Of a DNA stretch of 64,000 nucleotides, positions 45,241 to 57,700 are shown piece by piece. Numbering within the stretch: the first letter of the stretch is position 1; each line of letters opens with the position of its first letter. Origin of the DNA: Pholis gunnellus (taxonomy: Eukaryota > Chordata > Actinopteri > Perciformes > Pholidae); assembly GCA_910591455.2 (NCBI GenBank), contig OU342817.1:19935390-19999389 (forward strand), written 5' to 3'. A program made the translations under genes and the position numbers. A model generated the notes under the pieces. The model was not told the DNA's origin and did no database searches. It worked only from the letters and a program-made list of their open reading frames with translations.

Positions 45241-46835
45241 AGCAGAGTCCACACCTTCACACAAACACAACAACATGCATTAATTCATCACGACAAGACT
45301 CACATCACTGAACACAAACACTGTACAAAAGCTGTCAAACCCGTTCTGACGGATATTTCATGAGTGAGTCAAACTCAAGTTGGTTCTAGGCGTTGGCGCT
45401 TTTTCTAATACATGCAAATCATTATCAAATCAGTCTTTTAACTTAAATAAAGACTATCGACAATATTTCCACCTGAAAGAAAAAATAAATGATCAGCCAA
45501 TCAGCATCAAGAACCATTTCTACCGTCAGTTAAACAGAGAAACAACACAAAGAGATCAAAGTGATCCTGGTGATCAAACATGTACAGATTCCTCTGGTAA
45601 GATTCTCACCTGCTGAACTCACTTCAGGTCAGTTTACAGACACGTTCCACCTTCACGTGGAGGAAACACTGGAGAGAAGAAGCTGCTCATGTCCTCCTGT
45701 CAGTCCTGGTGTCTGTGTCCATTTGATCTGAGGACGCCGTCACACCCTCATCACTTCAGAGTCCAAGTCTAAAATAAAACCAGTGTGACATCAAAACCTG
45801 TCCAACAGGTGGTAGATGTCAGCCTATCAGAGGTGTTTGTATTTCCTCACTCCTCTCCCTCACCTGTAGCTGATTCATGTTGTGTTGTTGAGTGTTGGAG
45901 ACGGTTATTGTAATGAGTATTATGCTTTCTTAAATCAAATCAAGTTGTCACTGAGTCCTTCCTTTCCTTTATAACACGTCCTCACAGCGAGCCAATCAGA
46001 CAAATCACAGGTGAGGTGATGTAGTTCTCCTCTCTGTCCACTAGATGATGCTAACTAACCATCTAAAGAGATAAAGATCAGCTCACTTCACAAAGATGTA
46101 ATGACGCAGCAGCAACTTGGATCACATGCATGTCTCACTGATGAGACACAATGTGACGTTTACATGTATTTATTTATAAAAGTGTTATTTTGAAGATTTG
46201 GTGAAACATGTTCATGATTAATAATGAATAACTCGAAAATTTCGCAAGAAATTTTGACAGTGAGGCTTCTACTGCCTGAAGACGTCGCAATATGCAATAT
46301 GTAGCTACACACGCCGATGTTAGCGGTTGTATCGTTGAGGTTCGATTGAGATATTGCTTCTCTCTTTTTGGCATTTTAGATCCATACTCTTGGATTTAAT
46401 CTTGTATCACGGATTCAATTTCTTGTACATGTGAACTTTTCACATAGCAAGCTGGATCAAGTGCTGTTTGTCTTCAACAGCCAGCTAAAAATATTGTTTG
46501 ACGCTTAAGGCATTAGCTTTGGAGCTAGTTTTCTTCTGTGTATTGAGAGGGACCCCTAGTCATGGTCATAACTTTATAACAATTAACAACCCACAACTAA
46601 CGCTGTTTAACAGAGCAAATCACCACGACACAACAGTCTGTGACACAAACAATTTGTAACACTAATAATTTTACATTTATAAAATTATACCGCCGAACTG
46701 CAAGCTGGGTACAGCTCACTCGCCTGCTAGCACAACAGTCTGCTAACAGCTGGGAGAGGCTCTGTTGCTCCAGTAACGTTTTTCACATGACCTGCTCTTC
46801 AACTCATCATTCCTCTCATGTATTCATATCGGACT
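45241..46835. other. NLR 5' flank / intergenic
   Basis: Upstream of the NLR start codon; promoter and any 5' UTR must lie here, but I see no clear TATA box. A dispersed repeat copy lies at 46235-46390. No coding feature supported. Confidence 0.45.
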
Positions 46836-47971
46836 AATAGGAGCTACGGTTATGGTGGTTTTGAGGATTTGTTTAAGAGGCGTTTCCCTGCGTTTTCTCC
46901 ATGAACACACTGCAGGCGCACAGGTGATTCTGATTGAGCTAATTAGTGAACGGAGATTCATAGACACACATGACTTAGAGATATTATTGATGCATCTGAC
47001 AAGTTTCCTGATTCCAGTGAGATGTACACACACCATGACACAAATGGGCGAGACGAGGAAAGAGTCGGCAGAGCAGGACAATAGTTGGGTAAGCTGTAAA
47101 TGTTAAAACTTAAATCGTTCTCTAAATTAGAAAAATTGCCAGAGAGATTGACCTAGGAATGGTTAGACTTGTATAGGCAAATATCTCCCACGGACAAGTG
47201 TTAGTGAGTGAGCAAATTGGTGAAAACACATCACTTAGAGATATTCAGGGGAGATCAGTTAGACCTCCTGTCCGTCTCTCTCACTCACTCACTCTGTCCA
47301 TCTAACTGTCTGTCTCTCTCTTCTCTCGCTATCATACAGTCATTGAGGTTTTGATATTTTTAGAGAACCTCCCTCCCATTTCAAAATAAAAGCCCCACAG
47401 AATGAATTCTAACTGGAATTTTGAGATGAAGCTTGTCATTTAATAACCTCTGTTTGTGTTTCATAAATTCTGATTCTGTCTCCTCTCAGGAAACTGACAC
47501 TCCCATCATTTCTGTACGATCCATATTCTGAGCTTCTTGTTGTGATACAGTTAATTTACGGGGTTTTTATTTTGAAAGGGTGGGACTGACAATGTTTCCC
47601 TCGATATCTATAAGTGATGTGTGTCTGTGTTCACTAATTTACTCGGAGCTTGGAGATTGACCTGTGTTTTATCATTTACAACTTACCCACCTATTGTCCT
47701 GCTCTGCCTAGTTTTTCTTCGTCTCACCCACTTGTGTCATGGTGTGTGTACATCTCACTGGAATCAGGAAACTTGTCAGAATACCCATATTTGATTGGCT
47801 GAGCTGCATCACGTATATCTCTAAGTCATGTGTGTATGTGAGTCTGTGAGCCTCTGTTCACTAATTAGCTCAATCAGAATCACCTGTGCACCTGCAGCCT
47901 GTTCATGGAGAAAAAGCAGGGAAACGCCTCTCAAACAAATCCTCAAAACCACCATAACCGTAGCTCCTATT
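46836..47971. repeat. Inverted pair of hAT-derived repeats
   Basis: The left arm (46836-47110) and the reverse complement of the right arm (47669-47971) are closely similar over about 280 bp, from TAATAGGAGCTACGGTTATG to TAAGCTGTAAATG. The segment after the left arm (47115-47190) and the arms match the region before the decayed hAT transposase at 56340-56550, so both are pieces of the same hAT family. The spacer includes the 47370-47590 repeat. Confidence 0.75.
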
Positions 47972-48239
47972 GCTCCGATATTAATACATGACAGGAAGGA
48001 TAAGTTGAACAACAGATCCTGTGAAATTTGTGTCTGTAGTGATCCGTCCTCAGTTCTGGTCCTGAACAGAAAGCTCTGCACTCATCTGGTGAGAAAAGAA
48101 GAAACGGACACAAACAGTAGAATTTACATCACATACATCTGTGCCTACGAAATAAAGCTACTGCAAAAACAACAGTCTTTGTTAAGGTTTGGATATCTGA
48201 ATGCAAATTTGATATATATTATAACTTATCACGACTTTG

Positions 48240-48830
48240 TTCTGACTTTTTCGACATGCTATATTATGACTTTCCGTCATACTTTAGTATGATTACTTTT
48301 TACTTGTACTTTTTCATCACTTCATGCAACATACTATACAGTTACTTTTTTCATCATACTATTCCTTGACCTTTTTCATGATACTATACCATGACTTTTT
48401 ATGTTTTCTATATTTTTACTTTTTAAAAGTTTTTTCGACAAACTATATGATATTTTTATTCGAAATACTGTACCATGACTTATTTTAATATTAAATGCAA
48501 TGTGTTGTTTTTAACATACTATGTTGGTGTTTTATGGCATTTTTTCGACATACTAGAATGACTTTTGACATTAAATACAATTGTTTGCGACATACCACAC
48601 TGTTTTGCTTTGTCTGACATACTATACTGACTTTTTTCAATATTAAATACAAAGAATTGTTTTCAATATACTATCACTTTTTCTGACTTCTTTTGACATA
48701 CTATACTACGACTTATTTATGACTTTCTTTACATATACCATACATTATTTATGACTTTTCCAAGATTCCGTTGGTGATGTTTTTCGACACTTTACTATGA
48801 CTTTTTTATAACTTTTTTTCAAGGGTTTGA
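48240..48830. repeat. AT-rich satellite-like repeat (GACATACTATACTATGACTT)
   Basis: Many imperfect units of a motif like CATACTATACTATGACTTTT with variable T-runs. Non-coding. Confidence 0.8.
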
Positions 48831-51800
48831 GATTAAACTCAGATACTGCCCTGGGAAACACCGACATGGTGACCAGAGCCTATCTCACCGGCCACGGGGA
48901 CAGAGGCTCAGCTGAGATGGAAGTTGACTCAATCATCATGGTGCAGTGAGAGACTACAGGTGATTCAAAGAGCCATGGACCTAGATGCAGAACTGCAAGT
49001 CCCAAAACATACATGGAACAGTGCAGTGCAAAGGAGTAAAGCAGCGAAAGGAGACTCTGAGACCATATGAGACACCAAAGTTGCCTTGGAGAAGATAAAG
49101 ACCTGAGGAGTGCAGGGTTTTCAGCAGGACATTAGACTCCAGACACAAAAAACATCTCACCAGGATACCCGTAGAGCAATGGAATAGAGGAAGCAGCAGT
49201 GAAAGCAGCCAAAAGGCTGATGGCAAAAAGCTGAATGAGCAGGCAACGACCCGTATTTGGCCCTGCTGGACCACAGGAACACTCCACTTCAGAGTACAGA
49301 CAGCAGCCCAGCAATGATGCTCATGGGGAGGCGAACCCAAACTCTTCTGCTACTGAAGACCAACAGCAAGCCGACAGAATTGAGATGAGATTATCTACTG
49401 CCGAGGACTGCATAGAGAGGACAGGGTGCGGATCCAACCACTCAGGACAAAGGCAGTGGTGGAAAAAGGCAACTCATTCAACCTGTAGAGCAAATGTCAT
49501 ATGAAGTGATGACACAGCAGGGTGAGGGTTCAAGGAGAAATTGGAAATAAATCAGGATGACCAAAGAGATAGATGATAGCTTGAAAGCAGTGTATGGAGC
49601 TATTTATGAGCAGCTTGGTGAATCAGAACCAACATAAGATGGACATTACATGGCAACAGGAAGGTGGCATAAAACAGTCTGTAGTGTTCTTTAAGTTGCG
49701 TTGCAGAGGCAATTTATTTGCTCAGGCTGCATGTCATCGAACTTGACCCTTGGACAAATATTCTCACGTAATTCACTTGCTCACCGCCTGATCAAATGAA
49801 GCGCTTCACTGTAACTTTGGCCTCTAAACATGAAAAGACAGGAGACGTTCATGTTCACTACAAGAAAGAAAGCTTGACGTAACCTCAAGTTTCAATGGAC
49901 ACTCACCACTCATTCTTGTCCAGAACCTGTACTGAGGTGCAACATCCAAGTTACACAAAACAGAGTGGAGTGGCCATTTGTCGAATAAATCAAAATAAAA
50001 CAAACAATAATCAAACGCCACTGATGCACCGTGGTCGGTATTTTACGCAGGCAGAAGGGAGTAGATTGTCCATGCAGGATTCCGATTTTCTTATTTATTT
50101 AGTAAAGCAAACAAACAAAAAGAACACAGAAAACTCCTGTCGTACCGTCTCTCCTGTGCTGGTAAAAACTATAAGCCCACCCCGGTGCATGCTGGTCCTA
50201 TACTCATATATATATATATATAGCCACAGGTGCCCACAGTAATTACCAAAACAACAACAAATAATATAACTAAACAAATTACTATTAAAGAGAAAAAGCA
50301 CTCTTAATACATCGGACATCTAGAATATTTAAACAATAGTACTTATTAATTAAATAACGAAATACTAATATAAAATAAATAGCTCCAACAATAGTGTTAT
50401 CTCATTTCTGCTAATGGATCACAATGTGTGGAGTTTTGTGAGAACTGTGCCATGGACAACATGGTGAACGCTGGACTAGCAAATAGTGAATTCATATAGG
50501 GAGACATTATCTGCCCTTGAGAATAGAATGCTGGATGGAACTGGGTGACAGCAGGGTTCTCGAATAAATTAGAATGTTGAGCTGTCACCTTGTTTATGAA
50601 GCCAGGCACTTGTGCAATTTAACCTCAGTATCTTGCTAAACTTCCCAGAGGACAGCGGGACAGCTCTGAGGCTCTGAGGCAGGCCGCGGCAAAACCACTT
50701 GTCATAGCGTCTGCAGAGGAGTCAGATTGAACTCTGACGATACAGCCTGGCGCGAATGTTTTATAAAGTAATTTCATTTAATTGTATTCAACTGTGGTCA
50801 GGCTTCCTGGGGGGGCTCCCCATCCATCTTAGTTATGCTGGGATGGTGAACTTCTGTTGACGTGAAGGTCTATCATCTGGCTAATTGGCTGATGAACTTG
50901 CAAGCTTTTCAACCAATTTCAGTCGGGTGTTGCCCTATCATGTTAGCAGATTCATGCTCATTGTGTTGAGCAGATTGGGGAGTGTCCTGCAGCGTAAGAG
51001 CTGCATTCTGGGAAGACTACGGAGTCACCTACGGTAGTAGCCCTGGCTTCTCGGAGCCAATGCTGACGGTGGGCGTTTGGACTGTGGGGAAGACCCAGTC
51101 GCGCTCTTAAAAGCCCTGCGTGGTGATATGTGTCACTGTGTGGGGCAAGCCATCGCGGCCCGGAGGACTTGTTCCTCTGGAGCTTGAGTGGCTGCTGTCA
51201 GCAGAGTGTAAAGATGGTCGGCCAGTCTTCAATGCTACCAGGAGGCAGGAAGTCTGCGTGCCAGTCTGCCTCAGAGCTCACTTCAGGGTTCCGATGTGTC
51301 CGATGTTGGATGCTGTGGTAAGATACTCGCACCAAACTCCTGTCGTGTAAACCAGTAGCATATCTGACCTGGAACTTTGGATTCAGAGCAAACTTTTACT
51401 GCTATCACTGTTCGTAATTTGGCTCAGGATGTTTGGTGCCACCATAACGATTTTAGGATTACCAAATCCCTCCTTAAATATGAAATTGTTAACACTGATT
51501 ATTTACTGAGAGTAAAGTACAGCAAAACTTAGAGAGCTTTGCTTATAGGAGTGATATTTTGAAGTATAGTATTTATAATCATACAGTTGTAAATCTATTA
51601 AATAACTATGTAAAGTTTGAGGATTTACTCTAACTTCCTACATTAGGACAGTCTTTCTATGCTCTCATTTACTCACAAATCTCTCTGTGTCTTGCTCTCT
51701 GGCTATAAGCTGACAGTGGGCGATTTTGCCACGGTCTCCCTAAGCCAATCATATATTTCCCGTCAAACTTTAAAGACCTGTTCTCTTCTGTGCAACTTCC

Positions 51801-52500
51801 TCTTTCATGCCGAACAGCACGAAATGTGCGTGACATGGGCGCCACATAAAACGAAGCTGTAAGATGGTATGTATGGGTGGGTATGGGGGGCTAAAAGGAG
51901 CCAAATAGCAAATGATTTGCCCCTGGGCCCCGAAACAGGATTATCTGGCCATGCATGCAGGCAACCAGCATCTACACAACGCACTTTGAGTACAAGTTGT
52001 TAAAAACAACAAGTTATTAAAAAAAATTATTATTTCCTGCCCTGACAGTTTCGATTTCCTAACATAAGGTTACTCCCTTGATACTGTAGAGATGAGCCTT
52101 TCTGTTTAAACATACACAGTGTCCACATTTCTCATGTTTATTTTTGATGGACTCACTGGTTATAGCTCTGCATGGTAATTGTGCCAGTGTTGTCAAATCT
52201 ACTCACAAGGTGGCGTAACTAAAGACATGGGCAATTAACCTATGGAAAATGTATACAAATAATATTATTGACACGATAGATAAGAAGGAATGCCACATAT
52301 TTATAATTGGACAAAAAAATATGACTTGCATTTTCATCTAAAATCTAAAATCTGAAGATATCAGTAAATAATATCTAAAATATTCAACTATAAATATGAC
52401 TAACTGCAAAATAACTACATATCACAGATTTGCGTTTTAGCTAGGCTAAATATAATCAAACAATCTAAAATATTTAAATGACAGCCATAAAAACGTCCCT
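48831..52500. other. Intergenic, no feature recognised
   Basis: Only short frames without recognisable domains. A TA dinucleotide run lies at 50206-50222. A moderately GC-rich part at 50640-51350 has no identifiable coding or RNA structure. Confidence 0.5.
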
Positions 52501-52512
52501 GAAGAAACAAAT

Positions 52513-52526
52513 GGGTGACGTCACCC
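52513..52526. promoter_or_regulatory. CRE-type palindrome in candidate rnf31 promoter
   Basis: GGGTGACGTCACCC is a 14-bp perfect palindrome containing the full CREB/ATF site TGACGTCA. It lies about 330 bp upstream of a plausible 5' UTR splice donor and in locally GC-richer DNA. Confidence 0.45.
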
Positions 52527-52699
52527 ACGCTGCGACCGTGTTTTGCCCCAGCTCAAGGGGAGAGCCCGGTGTTATGTGATACAGTATTGGGACACAACAT
52601 CGGTGTGACCTCATCATTGGGGTTCTCTTCATACATCCATGGATAACGCTGGACATTCACTACCGGTTTGTGGTCACAGTACGTTTTACGTCACCGGCA

Positions 52700-52847
52700 G
52701 ACGGACAGACACGTTACTGCTGCAACACTGACCACCTTACATTACGTAAATGTTATTTGCCGTAGCTCGCCGTAGTTGGGTGTGAATGAAGGAGGACCTG
52801 CGAAGAGCAGCACCGGGACTTCACCGTTGCGTTTCTGCAGACTACAG
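52700..52847 (+). other. rnf31: Candidate rnf31 5' UTR exon
   Basis: GC-rich sequence ending CAGACTACAG|GTAGGC provides a consensus donor. The first rnf31 coding exon begins one base before its ATG after an apparent acceptor, so an upstream non-coding exon is needed, and this is the best candidate. The transcription start is not determined. Confidence 0.4.
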
Positions 52848-54425
52848 GTAGGCAACGAAACCGACCGCTGTCACCTCCCGTCATACTGCAGACAACACCG
52901 ATATCCGGAGAGCATAGCAGTACGAGTCTCAGGTGGAACGACGTGTCGGTGTGCAGGCTACACATTTGGTAGCTAACTTCACGTGTTTGGACGTTTCTAG
53001 CTAGGATACAGCTTCATATTGTTTCAGAACAGCGAACTTTAGTGATTGTACCAGCGGGTCACTGCGAATGACGTCCACGTACGTGTCTGCTGTTACAAGT
53101 CCAGCGTTGCAGATATGACTGAGGTCAAATTCACCTAAATGATCATCATTTAAAGATTGCATTAAAGGAAAAAAACCTATTTTTCGTTTTAGCATTAAAT
53201 CATTAATGCACATGGCACAGATAGGATCTAAATGCTGTATTACAGGCCTATACACTTTATTACAAAGCAACATATTTTATGTAGGGATGCATAGATGCAT
53301 CTAACCCGGCAAATTACTCATTCATTCATTCATTCATTCATGTGCAATATCAATGTATATGTGAAATATAAAACACTTAATACTTCCTAGCTCATATGTG
53401 CAATAACGTGTATCCAACCACTCAATCGATTAAATAGTATTTCTAGCTTTTTTTGTGTTTTTTTTTTAGGATTTACTTATTTTACTTATTGTATTTGTTT
53501 TTTATTTTTTATTTTCCTGTTTTGTTTTCTACTGACTTCTCTTGTTGCACTCTCCACTTTGCTGCTGTAATTCTGCCAATCTCCCTGCTGTGGGACTAGT
53601 AAAGGATTATCTTGTCTTTTACCGATACTGGGCCGATACTGACCCAAAGAGCTAGGTTGGGTGTCGGTGACAATGAGGCTTATCTATTCAACACACTTCT
53701 CTCTTTAAACACCTTACACTATTAGATACTGGAATTTTAACTCCTGTTTATAAGTTGACCATTCTGGTGCTGCGTTAAAAAGATATACACAATTGTAATT
53801 GTAATTATACAATTTGTTAACCAAGTTAATGGTGCACGATTTATTATTTTGATAATTAATGGTAGCGTGCAAATACTTCCGAAAATGTATAGCTGTGTAG
53901 GGTTCTTTCCACGATGTTGTCAGACACTTGTAATATCAATCTGAGCCTGTCAGTGGAAAAAACAAGCACTTTTCGTGGACATACATTTATGGTGAAAAGC
54001 TGCCCGATATAATTACATTGCAGACCTTTTATCGGCTGCTGGTTGCAGCGGCCTTTCTCAACATTCGACCAATTTCAAAAAATGTTCTCCCGTTTAGTCA
54101 CCTCGACACGATCACATGGGACAGTAGGATCCAGGTTGTGAAATACCGAAGTAAGCCTTTACCTTTTCTCCGGTGCAATCATCAGGTCAACATCTGAATT
54201 AGTTTGGTTTATGACCAAATACCTGCAACACTAATGATATTCATTCCCATCAGCACATTTGTGTTGAGCTGTAATTAAGAAGTGCTAGCATGACAACATA
54301 TATATATTAAATCTGTTGTTATTGTTGTTATTGTGAGCACATTACCATGCTGGTGTTAGAACTGTCATTTCTCTGATATTTAGATAACACAATCTTTTAC
54401 AAATGTATGTGACTTACTGTAGATG

Positions 54426-54427
<2 letters not shown>

Positions 54428-54511
<84 letters not shown>

Positions 54512-54528
54512 CGTGTGTGTGTGTGTGT
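54428..54528. repeat. (GT)n microsatellite abutting an rnf31 exon
   Basis: About 100 bases of GT units with two GC interruptions run to the TAG that forms the acceptor of the first coding exon of rnf31. Confidence 0.95.
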
Positions 54529-54531
54529 AGA

Positions 54532-54729
54532 ATGCCATCTCTGTCGGAGCAGCTGCAGGAGGTGCGGAGTCGGGCTGAAGTGTGTCTGTATTCCGGTGGC
54601 AGTGTGGTGGAGGTGCGGGTCGGGGTGATGGCTATGGCTAATCTGCCCTTACCGTCCTGCTCCAAATACTGTCACATCGCCGCAGAGACCATGGTGATAG
54701 AAAACAGCTTTGGCAGCAACAGGAAGGAG
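54532..54729 (+). CDS. rnf31: rnf31 coding exon 1
   Basis: Starts MPSLSEQLQEV at 54532 and ends at a GAG|GTGAGA donor in phase 0 (66 residues). It corresponds to the N-terminal helices before the PUB core. The acceptor is GTGTGTAG with no pyrimidine tract; if an upstream exon exists, splicing must use the GT repeat. A first exon with its own 5' UTR running through the repeat is the alternative. Confidence 0.82.
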
Positions 54730-57700
54730 GTGAGAGAGAGAGAGCAAGTACACAATAACCCAACCTGGATATACCTGTTTAAAGTCTATCCAGACCGAGG
54801 TTGGGATCAAGAGTGTGGGTGGGGATAGAACCAGTGGCGGCTGGCCAATAGAGAGCAATGGGGCGTTGTCCCACCTTGAGCGCCCCTCCTTGAGCCACGG
54901 CGAAAGATACAGTACAGATCCGAATTTACTAGTGAATGTGCTAGCGGCTGCTACCATGGAGCTAGCGGCTGCAGAAAACGCTGGTACTTATAGAACAAAC
55001 CGAATATTTTTCTAATATAAGCCGTCAACCAACGCGGTCATAATTTTCACTTTTTATGTGTGGCTCTTTTCTGATGCTTCATTATGGTGTGTCTGTGTCT
55101 AAAAATGACTTTGGTGATCATAATGACGCCGGTTTTCAACACTGCACTATGTCAGCATCTGGCTCAGCATTGTGTTTTCACTGACAGTAATGTATTGAAG
55201 CCAGGAGACCGAGCTATCTTTACCGTGCCCTGAAAACGTGGATTTGCTCCGTTTTTGTTTGACTGCATTTTATTAGTAACAGCTAGCGATACGTTTAGGC
55301 TTGTCAAGCCCTTCGTCTAGAGGAGAGTTCAGGCTTTCTAACGATGTATTGCATGTGCAAATTGAGCTTTTCTGGGGGTGAATACAGTCTCGCGTAACGG
55401 AGCTACCCGCATACTCGGCCGTGCGCTCGGTCGTGGCTATTACGCACAGCAAGTCTGCTACTTACAGACCACTTGCATAAACAATTGCATGTTTCTATTC
55501 TATGAACTTGAACCTTACAACTTTTTAACTTGTGGACACATTTCCTGTGTTTCTTCCTCAGACCCTCGCATCTCTCCAGCGCTTGTCTACAGCATTGAAC
55601 ATCCTAGAAAAGTACGGCTGTAATTTGACAAATCCCAACAGGCCAAAGTACTGGAGGACCGTGAAACACAACAACCCAGTGTTCAGGGCCACCGTTGATG
55701 CTATTCAGGTAACATTAGAAAGTGCAGTAGAGTTATAAAGTATAGTAGAGTAAGTGTAATCGACTTAGTATATCTTTACGTACAAGCCTTCATCACATAT
55801 TAATGGCATGCCAGTCTACCAGTTGCTTGTATTCCCAAGTCTACTATATTGACTGACTGACAAATGTAAATAGTGAGCAGAGACATGAGCTTGTTCATTG
55901 TTCTCACTGGCTCCTCCATTTGGCACAGAACGTTCATTGTTCAGATGGTGAGCAGCCCTGAAGATGTTGAACCTGCCCTGATCTTGTTCCAGTCCTGTCC
56001 CTGAATCTGTCCCATTCTTGTCCTGATCCTGTCCTGATCTGGTCCCAAATGTGCCATTATCAAGCGGCGACCTCCAGTGCTGAGAAATGAAGCCAGCACT
56101 GGAAGTGTCACAAAATGCAGTTCCTCAAATGGCCACTTGAAGCTGGCACCAGAAGGGAGTCAATCCCATAGACCAGGGGTCACTAATAGGCAGACCGCGG
56201 TCCGGATCCGGACCCAGATGCCATTGTATCCGGAACCTGGACCTAAAGCTTTTCCCGCCTTTACGGCACTCGTCAGTGGTCCAGGAAACAAACTGACCAA
56301 TTACATGCAGTGTAAATCACATGACGTGATGCAGCTCAGTCAATCAAATATGGGTATTCTGACAAGTTTCCTGAGTGATTTACACACACACGGCCCGGGC
56401 TGAGACGAGGAAAGAGAACGAAGGGCAGGTGACTAATTACGTGAGTCAGAGAAGTTATTTCACAAGACGTTCTCCAAAAAGAGAAAAGTGGTCCGAGAGA
56501 CCAGAGTCTTTAACCAAGAATGGACTCTTATAGGTGAATTCTTCCCAGGGGCAGTTTAAAACCAGTTTGTCTCATATATTCAGAGACCGTGACGATTATT
56601 AAAAGCAGTAATATGAAGCGCCACTACAAGACACAGCATAACTCTTTTGAGCAAACGTTCCCAGTCACATCTGAAATGAAGACACAGAAAATAAACCTAA
56701 GAGCCCGATGTGATCAGAATCCTGACATTAATTCACTGACCAACAATGATGTTAGCAGAGAGAATAGAGTGGAAACAAGTGGTTTAATAACCACAGATAA
56801 AGTCCCTGCTCACTCATTTCTCTTGTTAGAAGATGAGAAAATATAATATCGTGGCTTTTTTGATTGACATCACTTCACACCTGAATGAACTGAATTTAAA
56901 GCTGCAGGTCAATTCAGTGAAATTATTTTTTTCTAAAAAATGAATTACTTTATTTTAACATTTTTCAAAAATCTTTCTGTTCTGCCAGTTATTCTTTAAT
57001 CCAGTCGTTATTTTACTTGAAATGAGAAGAACATTTATTTATGTATTATTTATAATCCATCCAGTTAAATTTGAAAACTGAGAATGATAATTGTTCAAAT
57101 ATAATTGATGTGTACTTTCTTTATTTGATTTGACAGTTGACTACACAGAGACATTGTTACTGCTACTAGGCTTCCTGGATATACATATATATATATATAT
57201 ATATATTAGTGCTGGGCAACGATTAACATTTTTAATCGTGTTTAATCGCATTGTTATGCGCAAAATTCAATAATGAATTAAAAAGTAGTGTTTTATTTTA
57301 ATAGTACTGCTATATGAACAAAAGTGCAATAACATTTGGTTTGCAAACACTTCAAACGAATAAGGTGCTTTTTAACAGCAGTATTCCCTTTACACAATGT
57401 GACAGAACGCTGGAGACTGCAGGGGACGTGTTCAAAAGGCAGATGTCTCGCAGCAGCGATCATATATCTTGCACTATCTGTGCTCAGTGTGCTGACTTTA
57501 TGTGAAACGTTCCACAGCTGTGCAACATGTTTAACATGTTTCAACACGTTTCATCAAAATGTCTGTCTTCTGTCTTCATGACAGTCAGAGCATGTGAATG
57601 CAGCTCTACTGTTCATCACTATAATGCTGTAACTCCGAGGTGATGATGGTTACCCAGCATGTCCAGTAGTCTCTCCAGTGAGAGCTGCAGCTGGTGCTCG

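Noticed and set aside
54403..54530. Poly Val-Cys open frames
   Set aside because: Translation of the GT microsatellite; the real coding exon starts at 54532 in one of these frames only by continuity.
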